Source: JAZNUH01 sp045592225 (lineage in GTDB: Bacteria > Bacillota > Clostridia > UMGS1883 > UMGS1540). From it: a DNA stretch of 40,985 nt. Where the stretch lies: NCBI GenBank assembly GCA_045592225.1, contig JAZNUH010000094.1, positions 1 to 40,985 of the forward strand, given 5' to 3'. The notes below the pieces were generated by a model. That model saw only the letters and a program-made list of their open reading frames with translations, had not been told where the DNA came from and did not search any database. The translations under genes and the position numbers were made by a program. Shown here piece after piece: positions 17,228 to 24,591 of the stretch (positions are counted from its first letter, which is position 1; each line of letters begins with the position of its first letter).

Positions 17228-17968
17228 ATGACAAAGAAAAGAAAAAAACGCAGACGTATAAGGAAGCTTCCAATACTCATTCTGCTTTTTATAATAGCCA
17301 TAACAGTTACCCTTACAACGCCAACCTTTAATATAAAAACCATACAGGTAAGCGGTAATGAAAAGGTTGCAAGCGAGGAGATTGTGCTAAATTCGGGAAT
17401 ATTAACAGGAACAAATCTTTTTACCTTTAGTAAAGGCAGTGCAACAGAAGGAATAAAAAGGCTTGCGTATATAGATACGGTTAAAATACAAAGAAAAATA
17501 CCAAAAACAGTTCTTATAACCGTTACCGAGTGTGTGCTGGCGGCATATATTGATGACGGCACACAGCTGGTAGGTATAGATAAAAAGGGAAAAGTACTTG
17601 AACTTTTCCCTCAAAATACCAATTTGGACAAGCCTGTGGTAAAGGGAATTACCACAGCGACATGTAATGTCGGTGAAACAATAGTAACCGAGCCTGCAGA
17701 AATGGCAGATACTCTTGTAAGATTTATTTCAAAGCTTGATGAGTATGGCGCACTTGCCGTTACTGCAGAAATAAGAATGAATTCACGTACCGATATGCAG
17801 TTTGTAACAAAATCGGGGCTCAGGGTAATGATGGGCTCGGAGAGTGAAATGGATTATAAATTCAAGTATTATGAGTCGGTGCTTCAGAAAATAGGCGAGG
17901 ATGCCGGCGGAGTACTGGATATTACAAGCGGCAGCGAAAAAGCAACCTACAGAAAGAGTGATGATTAA
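17228..17968 (+). CDS. divIB: Cell division protein FtsQ/DivIB
   Basis: This 246-residue bitopic divisome protein has an Arg/Lys-rich cytoplasmic tail (TKKRKKRRRIRK), a membrane helix at about 15-32, then a POTRA domain directly outside it (FNIKTIQVSGNEKVASEEIVLNSGI pattern). A beta domain follows (KTVLITVTECVLAAYI, then the GIDKKGKVLEL region). DivIB binds FtsL and DivIC and regulates septal wall synthesis. The ribosome binding site GGAGG overlaps the murA stop, leaving only 3 bases between the genes. It overlaps the next gene by one base (TAATG). Confidence 0.93.
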   Translation: MTKKRKKRRRIRKLPILILLFIIAITVTLTTPTFNIKTIQVSGNEKVASEEIVLNSGILTGTNLFTFSKGSATEGIKRLAYIDTVKIQRKIPKTVLITVTECVLAAYIDDGTQLVGIDKKGKVLELFPQNTNLDKPVVKGITTATCNVGETIVTEPAEMADTLVRFISKLDEYGALAVTAEIRMNSRTDMQFVTKSGLRVMMGSESEMDYKFKYYESVLQKIGEDAGGVLDITSGSEKATYRKSDD

Positions 17969-18687
17969 TGAAAATCAAAAGTTCGCAGCTTGCTATCGGA
18001 CTTGTCTGTATTCTACTTGGCTTTGTCATAACAATGCAGATAAAAAGTGTAAGCTTTAATACCAACCGTGAAACGGCAATAAAAAGCGGAAACACCCGTC
18101 TTGAAGAGGCAAGCAGTCTTAAGGCCGAGAATGAAGAGCTTAAGAAAAAAATTATTATGCTTGAGGAAGAAATAGACTTTTACAACCAGAACTTAGGTGC
18201 AACAGGGGACGGAAGGGTTATGCTTGAGCAGATTAAGAGGGCAGAAACTCTTGCAGGTCTTACAAGCCTCACAGGCGAGGGTGTGGTTGTCACAATGAAT
18301 GACAGTAAGGCAAAGGGAGCAGATGGCGTCTCGTCAGAAAACTATCTCATACACGATGATGACGTGCGCAAGGTTGTAAACGAGCTTTTTGCGGCGGGCG
18401 CCGAGGCAATATCCATAAACGGGGAACGAATGATAGTTACCTCTGCCATAAGATGTGTAGGACCTGTGATAGTAATAAACAATAACAGGTATTCACCACC
18501 CTACGTTATAAGCGCAATAGGGGACAGAAAAACACTTTCGGCTGCGCTCAACCAGAGAGACGGTGTTGTAGACACACTGCGAAACCTCTGGAAGATTGAA
18601 ATAGATATCGTGGAAAAGGAAAAAGTGGTTATTCCGCGGTACACCGGAACAACAACATTCAAATATGCCAAAAAAACAGCGGAGTAG
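17968..18687 (+). CDS. DUF881 family membrane protein (YlxW/YlxX-like)
   Basis: This 239-residue protein has an N-terminal membrane helix (about 7-25), a coiled coil (about 45-75, EEASSLKAENEELKKKIIMLEEE), and a DUF881 domain (LTGEGVVVTMNDSK, SENYLIHDDDVRKVVNELFAAGAEAISINGERM, then the IVINNNRYSPPYVISAIGD block). In B. subtilis the equivalents ylxW and ylxX lie between divIB and sbp, exactly as here; their biochemical role is unknown, though the position suggests a division-site function. It shares a TAATG junction with divIB. Confidence 0.92.
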   Translation: MKIKSSQLAIGLVCILLGFVITMQIKSVSFNTNRETAIKSGNTRLEEASSLKAENEELKKKIIMLEEEIDFYNQNLGATGDGRVMLEQIKRAETLAGLTSLTGEGVVVTMNDSKAKGADGVSSENYLIHDDDVRKVVNELFAAGAEAISINGERMIVTSAIRCVGPVIVINNNRYSPPYVISAIGDRKTLSAALNQRDGVVDTLRNLWKIEIDIVEKEKVVIPRYTGTTTFKYAKKTAE

Positions 18688-18699
18688 GAGGGGATAAGC

Positions 18700-19074
18700 T
18701 TGATAGCCATAACAGGACTGCTGATTGGGGTTGCGCTGGCATTTTGTATAAACTTCCATATTCCGGATGCTTATACAGTATATGTTGCGGTAGGAATTTT
18801 GGCTGCACTCGACTCTGTTTTCGGGGGAATTGCGGCATCAATGAAGAAAAAATTTAATATTGTAATCTTTCTTACAGGGTTTTTCAGCAATGTTTTAATT
18901 GCGGCGGGACTCACATATTTTGGAAAAATCCTTGGTTTGGACCTATATATGGCAGCAATTATAGTGTTTGGAACAAGATTATTTCAAAATTTTGCAATAA
19001 TTCGCAGATTACTATTGATTAAATTGGAAAAAAGAGATAAAATATATGTTAGTGAAAACTCAGATGAGGACTAA
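18700..19074 (+). CDS. sbp: Small basic protein (Sbp, DUF1290), membrane
   Basis: The 124-residue protein has three or four hydrophobic segments: ITGLLIGVALAF, YVAVGILAALDSVFGGIAASM, IVIFLTGFFSNVLIAAGLTYFG, and AIIVFGTRLFQN. The motif VAVGILAALDSVFGG is characteristic of the Sbp family. It has a TTG start behind AGGAGGGG. Sbp genes stand just ahead of ftsA-ftsZ in Bacilli and Clostridia; function is unknown. Here ftsA is missing and ftsZ follows after 14 bases. Confidence 0.93.
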   Translation: MIAITGLLIGVALAFCINFHIPDAYTVYVAVGILAALDSVFGGIAASMKKKFNIVIFLTGFFSNVLIAAGLTYFGKILGLDLYMAAIIVFGTRLFQNFAIIRRLLLIKLEKRDKIYVSENSDED

Positions 19075-19088
19075 GGAGGAATTTTGAA

Positions 19089-20150
19089 ATGAATGCATCC
19101 GATATGAATTTAGCACAGGTTATAAAGGTAATAGGTGTTGGCGGCGGCGGAAGCAACGCTGTTGACAGAATGATTGACGCCGGACTTCAGGGCGTGGAAT
19201 TTCTGGCAGTAAATACCGATAGCCAGGCACTTGGAAAATCCAAGGCACAGGAAAAAATACAGATAGGCGAAAAAATAACAAAAGGTCAGGGCGCAGGTGC
19301 TGACCCCGAAATAGGCAGAAAGGCTGCTGAAGAAAGCAGAGGCAGTATTGAAGCTGCTATTAAAGACGCTGACATGATTTTTGTTACAGCAGGTATGGGC
19401 GGCGGAACAGGTACCGGCGCAGCTCCCATTGTTGCATCCATGGCAAAGGAAATGGGTATTCTTACAGTAGGTGTTGTAACAAAGCCCTTCTCTTTCGAAG
19501 CAAGACGCAGAATGACTCAGGCAGAAGCTGGTATTGCAGCGCTGAGCGAAGCTGTTGATACAATAATTGTTATCCCCAATGACAGACTGCTGTCCATAAG
19601 CAGCGCTAAAACAACTCTTACAGATTCCTTTAAGATGGCAGACGAAAGCCTCCGTCAGGGTGTACAGGGTGTATCCGATCTTATTTACAGACCCGGTATC
19701 ATGAACGTTGACTTTGCCGACGTTACAGCTATTATGAAGGACGCAGGCTTTGCTCATATGGGTATAGGCAGAGCAAGAGGCGACAACAGAGCAGAAGAAG
19801 CAGCTCGTATGGCTATTGAAAGTCCCCTGCTTGAAACAACCATCGACGGTGCAACAGGTGTTCTTATCAACATCACAGCAAGCGAAGAAAGCCTTACACT
19901 CTTCGAATTCAATGCAGCAGCAGAACTCATCCACAGCTGTGCAGACCCCAATGCTAACATTATCGTTGGTACATCCACAGATGAAAACCTGGGTGATGAC
20001 CTTATGGTTACTGTTATTGCTACAGGGTTCCAGAAGAAGAACGCAAAGAACATTACCGACCCCACAACATTCGTAGCAGGCGGAAATGCTTCATCCTTCG
20101 ATTCTGAAGATTTACAGCTGCCCGATTTTCTTAAAAAGACAGAATTCTAA
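19089..20150 (+). CDS. ftsZ: Cell division protein FtsZ
   Basis: FtsZ is the tubulin-like GTPase that forms the Z ring. The 353-residue protein has the N-terminal GVGGGGSNAVDRM motif, the GTP-binding signature GGGTGTG at 104-110, the NDRL segment, and the T7-loop region RPGIMNVDFADVTAIM. The C-terminal peptide EDLQLPDFLKK, the docking site for FtsA/SepF/ZapA-type partners, is preserved. The linker between the globular core (ending about residue 320) and this peptide is only about 15-20 residues, shorter than in most Firmicutes (about 50 in B. subtilis). The ribosome binding site AAGGAGG is strong, and a strong terminator closes the operon after it. Confidence 0.98.
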   Translation: MNASDMNLAQVIKVIGVGGGGSNAVDRMIDAGLQGVEFLAVNTDSQALGKSKAQEKIQIGEKITKGQGAGADPEIGRKAAEESRGSIEAAIKDADMIFVTAGMGGGTGTGAAPIVASMAKEMGILTVGVVTKPFSFEARRRMTQAEAGIAALSEAVDTIIVIPNDRLLSISSAKTTLTDSFKMADESLRQGVQGVSDLIYRPGIMNVDFADVTAIMKDAGFAHMGIGRARGDNRAEEAARMAIESPLLETTIDGATGVLINITASEESLTLFEFNAAAELIHSCADPNANIIVGTSTDENLGDDLMVTVIATGFQKKNAKNITDPTTFVAGGNASSFDSEDLQLPDFLKKTEF

Positions 20151-20166
20151 TTTATAAAGTACATAT

Positions 20167-20197
20167 AAAAGTCTCCGCTATTGGCGGAGACTTTTTT
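20167..20197 (+). terminator. Rho-independent terminator of the dcw operon after ftsZ
   Basis: Stem AAAAGTCTCCGC (20167-20178) with GCGGAGACTTTT (20184-20195) over a 5-base loop, followed by TTTTTT. It begins 16 bases after the ftsZ stop. Confidence 0.93.
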
Positions 20198-20869
20198 GCT
20201 GATAAGCCAAAAACAGAAAAAGTGATGCACAAGGTATTGTGTTTTCGTTTTAAATAAAAACACATTATAATGGGGGAGAATACCCCTGTTTTTTTATGTG
20301 TATATATAATAAGGAAGAAACTCGGTCAATTTTAATTAAAAAGAGAGGTGAAAATGCCCTTAAGACCGCTGTTTTGGTCAGCCTGAAACAAAGTGTTTTT
20401 TAACACACTTTAAGAGGCACAAAAAACCAACAAAAACACCCCTGAAAAACCATGCGATTATAAGCCGGTTTATGGCGTAAAAACACCCCTGTTTTACACC
20501 CTGAAACAGGGGTATTTCACCCTCTTTTTTACACAAAAATTCGCATTTTTACGGCATTTTAAGCCAAAAAAATCTGTATGTATTTCAGGGCGAAAACCGG
20601 TGTTTTACCCTCAACTTTACCTAAATTTTAATAACATATAATGTAAAATAATCCATAAAAAGTAAAATATATTTCCAAAAAATGTAAGAAAAATTTAGAT
20701 TGACATATTTTTTTCTAAAAAATTTAAAAATTTTTGTAACAATTTTTTAATTATTTCTAAATATTTGAAATGCCCTTGTATCAAGGGATAGAGGAAATTT
20801 GCCGGAGAGGAGTGAAATGTAAATAAAAGGCAACGGTGGTATAAAAAGTTAAAAAAATAATATAATAAT
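20198..20869 (+). other. Gene-poor, hairpin-rich AT-rich region between ftsZ and the 3D-domain gene
   Basis: No gene of normal size is supported here. What can be seen: a TATAAT at 20266 preceded by an 8-base inverted repeat (TGTGTTTT/AAAACACA, 20238-20264); a repeated motif ACCCCTG (20282, 20440, 20485); and several hairpins (20390-20411, 20485-20513 with a 10-base stem, 20588-20612). There are two tiny ORFs beginning ATGCCCTT: one at 20354-20386 behind GAGAGGTG (10 codons plus stop) and one at 20770-20826 (18 codons plus stop). A structured RNA or a leader is possible. I recognise no known RNA family. Confidence 0.35.
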
Positions 20870-20898
20870 TTGACAAAAGCCATTTTTTTGGGTAAAAT
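20870..20898 (+). promoter_or_regulatory. Sigma-A promoter of the G5/3D-domain protein gene
   Basis: Consensus -35 TTGACA (20870-20875), a 17-base spacer, and -10 TAAAAT (20893-20898). The start codon is 23 bases beyond, so the leader is very short and the upstream hairpin region is not part of this transcript. Confidence 0.88.
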
Positions 20899-20920
20899 AT
20901 CAAACGAACGAGGTGATTTG

Positions 20921-22135
20921 ATGTTTAAAACAAGCGGATTGTTAAGCAAACAGCTTGGAAAATTACTTACCGTTGTTCTTGCAATAACAATCCTTGTTAC
21001 AGTATCGATTCTCTTTTCGGCATCTACAGTTGAAAAAACAGTTAACATTTATGCAGATGATAATGTAACAATTACAGGCACTAAAGCAACAACAGTTACA
21101 GGTGCTCTGGATGAGGCAGGTATTAAACTTTCTTCTCTGGATATGGTTGTACCTGACGGAACCACTCCGGTGTGTGCCGGAATGGACATTAAAGTATACA
21201 GAGCAATCAATGTTGCAATAGTAACAGACGAAAAGGCCATAACAAAAATACTTTCTGCAAGAAACGTAGGAGAGGCCTTGAAGAAAGCCGGAGTAGAACC
21301 CGGACTTTACGATATGGTTATGCCCGATGCCAGCAGTGAAGTTTATGACGGTATGATCATAACAGTTAAAAAAGCTACTAATCTCAAACTGAATATTCAC
21401 GGAACAGGATATGATATATCCACACAGGCTGAAACAGTCGGCACTCTTTTCGAGAGCATGGGCATTAAAATTTCGGAGGAAGAACGCGTAAACGTTGATC
21501 TTACCCAGCCCATTACCGAAGGAATGAACATTGATATAATAAAGCTTGGAAAGAACTATGTTGATGTAATTGAAGACATTCCCTACGGTACAGATGTTAA
21601 GTACACTGATGAACTTGAAAAAGGTGATTCGCGTAAGGCGAGCGACGGTAAGCTCGGTAAGCAGACAGTAACATATCTGGTTTCATATGAAAACGGCGTT
21701 GAGGTATCCAGAGAGGTTACAGGCAAAATGGTAATAGAACAGCCTGTAAACGAAGTTTATGAGTACGGCACCGCAACCTTTGTGGTAACAAGCAGGGGAG
21801 AACGTGTACGTGCACGCAGAACACTCAACGTAGTTGCAACAGCTTATGACTTATCCTACGAAAGCTGTGGCAAAAACCCCGGTGACAGAGGTTACGGAAT
21901 AACAGCCAGCGGTATGCCGGCACAGTACGGTGTTATTGCTGTTGACAGAAGCGTAATCCCTCTGGGAACAAGACTTTATGTAGAAGCGCCTGACGGTTCG
22001 TGGAGCTATGGCTATTGTATAGCAGGTGACACAGGCGGCGGTATCCGCGGCAACCGTATCGACCTTTTCTACAATTCAAGACAGGAAGCAATCAATTTTG
22101 GCAGACGAAACGCGGTTGTTTATGTGCTTGACTGA
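20921..22135 (+). CDS. YabE/RpfB-like cell wall protein with DUF348 repeats, G5 domain and 3D domain
   Basis: This 404-residue exported protein has an N-terminal membrane/signal segment at about 15-35. Three DUF348 (ubiquitin-like) repeats follow (about 37-85, 95-140, 153-205; each with the VTGALDEAGIKL or VGTLFESMGIKI pattern). Then come a G5 domain (about 208-285) and a C-terminal 3D domain (about 303-404) with YDLSYESCG, the ITASGMPAQYGVIAVD segment, DTGGGIRGNRIDLF and the conserved three aspartates. Similar proteins (YabE, YocH; RpfB in actinobacteria) are wall-remodelling lytic transglycosylase-like enzymes; activity is inferred. The start at ATG 20921 follows GAGGTGAT. An upstream TTG at 20870 lies in the -35 box and is not credible. 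It is monocistronic, with its own promoter and terminator. Confidence 0.93.
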   Translation: MFKTSGLLSKQLGKLLTVVLAITILVTVSILFSASTVEKTVNIYADDNVTITGTKATTVTGALDEAGIKLSSLDMVVPDGTTPVCAGMDIKVYRAINVAIVTDEKAITKILSARNVGEALKKAGVEPGLYDMVMPDASSEVYDGMIITVKKATNLKLNIHGTGYDISTQAETVGTLFESMGIKISEEERVNVDLTQPITEGMNIDIIKLGKNYVDVIEDIPYGTDVKYTDELEKGDSRKASDGKLGKQTVTYLVSYENGVEVSREVTGKMVIEQPVNEVYEYGTATFVVTSRGERVRARRTLNVVATAYDLSYESCGKNPGDRGYGITASGMPAQYGVIAVDRSVIPLGTRLYVEAPDGSWSYGYCIAGDTGGGIRGNRIDLFYNSRQEAINFGRRNAVVYVLD

Positions 22136-22167
22136 TTTCGACATACTCTTCTTTTATGGAGTGGTAC

Positions 22168-22208
22168 AAAGATGTGCTCATACAGTTATGTGTGAGCACA
22201 TCTTTTTT
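22168..22208 (+). terminator. Rho-independent terminator after the 3D-domain gene
   Basis: A 13-base stem AAAGATGTGCTCA (22168-22180) with TGAGCACATCTTT (22193-22205), a 12-base loop, followed by a T run. Confidence 0.93.
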
Positions 22209-22255
22209 GTAATTTTGAAAATTAAAAAAATTTTCGCAAAAAATAAAAATATATG

Positions 22256-22284
22256 TTGACTTGCAACATTTTTTTTGCTATACT
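22256..22284 (+). promoter_or_regulatory. Sigma-A promoter of the HPr gene
   Basis: -35 TTGACT (22256-22261), a 17-base spacer, and -10 TATACT (22279-22284), 34 bases before the start codon. Confidence 0.85.
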
Positions 22285-22318
22285 AATTTCTATAAATAAA
22301 CGAGAAGGAGCGTAACTT

Positions 22319-22582
22319 ATGTTAGCTAAAGACGTTGTAATACAAAATCAAGTTGGCTTGCACGCTCGTCCTGCAACATTTTTTATCCAGAAAGCTAACG
22401 AGTTTACGTCGAGCATATGGGTTGAAAAGGATGAGAGAAAGGTTAATGCAAAAAGCCTGCTCGGGGTACTTTCCCTCGGTATAGCGGGTGGAACAAATAT
22501 AACCATCATCGCTGACGGTGCAGACGAAAACGAAGCAGTTGATGCTTTATGTGACCTTATCAACTCAAACTTTGCTGAATAA
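22319..22582 (+). CDS. ptsH: HPr family phosphocarrier protein
   Basis: HPr passes phosphate from enzyme I to sugar-specific PTS enzymes. The 87-residue protein keeps His15 in GLHARPA, the phosphotransfer residue, and Ser46 in KSLLGVLSLG, the site phosphorylated by HPr kinase in Firmicutes to form the CcpA corepressor. Having both argues for a true HPr rather than Crh (which lacks His15). No ptsI (enzyme I) gene is adjacent. The gene stands alone between its own promoter and terminator. Start ATG behind GAAGGAG. Some Clostridia have several HPr-like proteins, so whether this is the main HPr is open. Confidence 0.93.
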   Translation: MLAKDVVIQNQVGLHARPATFFIQKANEFTSSIWVEKDERKVNAKSLLGVLSLGIAGGTNITIIADGADENEAVDALCDLINSNFAE

Positions 22583-22593
22583 AAACTAATACA

Positions 22594-22621
22594 AAAAAAC
22601 AGTCCGTGTGGGCTGTTTTTT
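22594..22621 (+). terminator. Rho-independent terminator after the HPr gene
   Basis: Stem of about 12 pairs, AAAAAACAGTCC with GGGCTGTTTTTT, over the loop GTGT, starting 11 bases after the HPr stop codon. Confidence 0.88.
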
Positions 22622-22658
22622 GACGTGTGGAATATGATAAGAAATTGGGAAGAGGAAT

Positions 22659-24497
22659 ATGAATAATAAAATAAGTGAAAAACTTAAACAGCTTCCTGAC
22701 CTGCCCGGGGTATACATCATGAGGGACAGTACCAGGCTTATTATCTATATCGGAAAAGCCAAAAACCTTAAAAACCGCGTCAAGCAGTATTTCGGCAGCG
22801 GCAGTGGTCATACACCCAAGGTTGCGGCTATGGTGGAGAAGATTGACGAATTTGAATATATAATTACAGACAGCGAGTTTGAGGCACTGTGCCTTGAGTG
22901 TAATCTTATAAAAAAGCATAAGCCGAGATACAATATTCTGCTGAAGGACGATAAAGGCTATCCCTTTATAAAGGTTACGGTAAAGGATGAATTTCCGCGC
23001 ATAAGCCTTGCGCGTAAAAGCGAAAACGACGGTGCAAAATATTTTGGCCCCTACCCAAACAGCGCTGTAATACGTGACACAATAGATGTTTTGCGTAAAA
23101 TTTTTAAAATTCAGCATTGCGGGAAGCAGTTTCCGAGGGACATTGGCAAAGAACGCCCTTGCCTTTACTATTCCATGAACAGGTGTATGGCGCCCTGCTC
23201 GGGTAATATTGACAGTAAAGAGTATAGAAAGGTGTTTGAGCAGATATGCGGCTTTTTAGAGGGTAAACACAGTAAACTGATTGCAGAGCTTAAAGCCGAC
23301 ATGCAAAAGGCGGTGGATGAGCTTGCCTTTGAACGCGCCGCGGCAATACGTGACAGAATTGTGGGTATAGAAAAAATATCCGAGGGACAAAAGGTTACTG
23401 CAGGTACCTTGCACGAGGCGGATATAATTGCTCTGGCGCACGATGATGACCTTGCGGTGTTTACCTGCTTTTTTGTTCGCGGTAATAAGCTTGTGGGCAG
23501 CCGCACCTTTAAACAAAGCGGTATGCTTATATTAAACGAGGAGGCAGCGGTTTCCGAGTTTATAAGTGCATATTACAGCGCGGATAATGATATACCTGCC
23601 CGCGTGGTTTGCGCGGTATCTCCCGGCAATATGGAGGAGATAGCAAGGTGGCTTACCGACAAAAAGGGTAAAAAGGTAACAGTAATGGAACCTAAAAGAG
23701 GCGAGGTACGAAAGCTTGCCGATATGGCAATAAAAAACAGCAGACATTCGCTTATGGAATATAAGCTTAATATACTCAAAAAGAATGACAAAAATCTTGC
23801 CCTGCGTGAGCTGGCAGAGGCATTGGGATTACCTGAAGAACCCGAGGTAATAGAGGCATACGATATTTCCAACACAGGCGGCGAGGAAAATGTAGGCTCC
23901 ATGGTTACATTTATTTCGGGCAAAAAAAGCTCAAAGGATTATAAGCGCTTTAAAATAAAAAACATTGTTGGCTCAAACGACTATGAGTGCATGAAGGAGG
24001 TTCTTGTAAGGCGGTTTATCCACTACCACGAGGATAAATCGGGCGGATTTAAAAGACTGCCCTCACTCATTTTAGTTGACGGCGGACGCGGCCATGTAAG
24101 TGCCGCAAAGGAAGCACTGGGTTATCTTGATATTAATGTGCCTGTTTACGGCATGGTAAAGGACGACAGGCACAAAACCTCAAACCTTACCGATGAAAAT
24201 GCCGTTGTGGGTCTTACACCCGGCACTCCTGCCTTTCGTCTTGTAACACAAATTCAGGACGAGGCGCACAGGTTTGCAATAACCTACCACAAAAGCCTGC
24301 GCAGTAAAAAGACATTTGAGAGCGAGCTTTCGGGCATAAAGGGTGTGGGTGAGGCGAGAAGACGCGCTCTTATGAAGCATTTTAAGAGTGTTAAAAAAAT
24401 AAAAGAGGCGGATATTGCCGCCCTGTCACAGGTCCCCGGTATTGACAGTGCAACTGCAAAAAATATTTACGATTATTTTGCGGGGGACAAAAATTAA
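22659..24497 (+). CDS. uvrC: UvrABC nucleotide excision repair endonuclease subunit C
   Basis: UvrC makes the two incisions around bulky DNA lesions after UvrA/UvrB loading. The 612 residues contain the N-terminal GIY-YIG nuclease (LPGVYIMRDS, YIGKAKNLKNRVKQYF), the Cys-rich linker (CLYYSMNRCMAPCSG), and a UVR motif binding UvrB (about 203-238). The RNase H-like second nuclease follows (EAYDISNTGGEENVGSMV, LILVDGGRGHVSAA), then C-terminal helix-hairpin-helix repeats (SGIKGVGEARRRALMKHF). The length is normal for the family. ATG start behind GAAGAGGA. No uvrA or uvrB lies nearby. Confidence 0.98.
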   Translation: MNNKISEKLKQLPDLPGVYIMRDSTRLIIYIGKAKNLKNRVKQYFGSGSGHTPKVAAMVEKIDEFEYIITDSEFEALCLECNLIKKHKPRYNILLKDDKGYPFIKVTVKDEFPRISLARKSENDGAKYFGPYPNSAVIRDTIDVLRKIFKIQHCGKQFPRDIGKERPCLYYSMNRCMAPCSGNIDSKEYRKVFEQICGFLEGKHSKLIAELKADMQKAVDELAFERAAAIRDRIVGIEKISEGQKVTAGTLHEADIIALAHDDDLAVFTCFFVRGNKLVGSRTFKQSGMLILNEEAAVSEFISAYYSADNDIPARVVCAVSPGNMEEIARWLTDKKGKKVTVMEPKRGEVRKLADMAIKNSRHSLMEYKLNILKKNDKNLALRELAEALGLPEEPEVIEAYDISNTGGEENVGSMVTFISGKKSSKDYKRFKIKNIVGSNDYECMKEVLVRRFIHYHEDKSGGFKRLPSLILVDGGRGHVSAAKEALGYLDINVPVYGMVKDDRHKTSNLTDENAVVGLTPGTPAFRLVTQIQDEAHRFAITYHKSLRSKKTFESELSGIKGVGEARRRALMKHFKSVKKIKEADIAALSQVPGIDSATAKNIYDYFAGDKN

Positions 24498-24519
24498 TTA
24501 TTAAATTTTCAAAAAATAC

Positions 24520-24548
24520 TTTACAAAGTGAATGTTTTGTAGTACTGT
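24520..24548 (+). promoter_or_regulatory. Possible weak promoter ahead of topA
   Basis: -35-like TTTACA (24520-24525), a 17-base spacer, and -10-like TACTGT (24543-24548) in the 94-base gap between uvrC and topA. The -10 matches only in part. No terminator is seen after uvrC. Confidence 0.35.
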
Positions 24549-24591
24549 GTAAATATTATTAACTGTCTGCAAAGAAATTTCGGAGGTAAAA

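Noticed and set aside
19110..19934. Long minus-strand open frame of 274 codons opposite ftsZ
   Set aside because: It is a shadow of ftsZ: very Cys/Ser/His-rich composition, no ribosome binding site, no recognisable domain.
20750..20860. T-box-like or other riboswitch ahead of the 3D-domain gene (AACGGTGGTA near 20831 recalls the T-box core)
   Set aside because: The surrounding stems, specifier region and terminator of a T-box are not visible, and the gene's own consensus promoter lies downstream of it.
20198..20920. c-di-AMP (ydaO-type) riboswitch, which is common before wall-remodelling 3D/Rpf genes
   Set aside because: I looked for its conserved core segments and did not find them, and the leader after the predicted promoter is too short.
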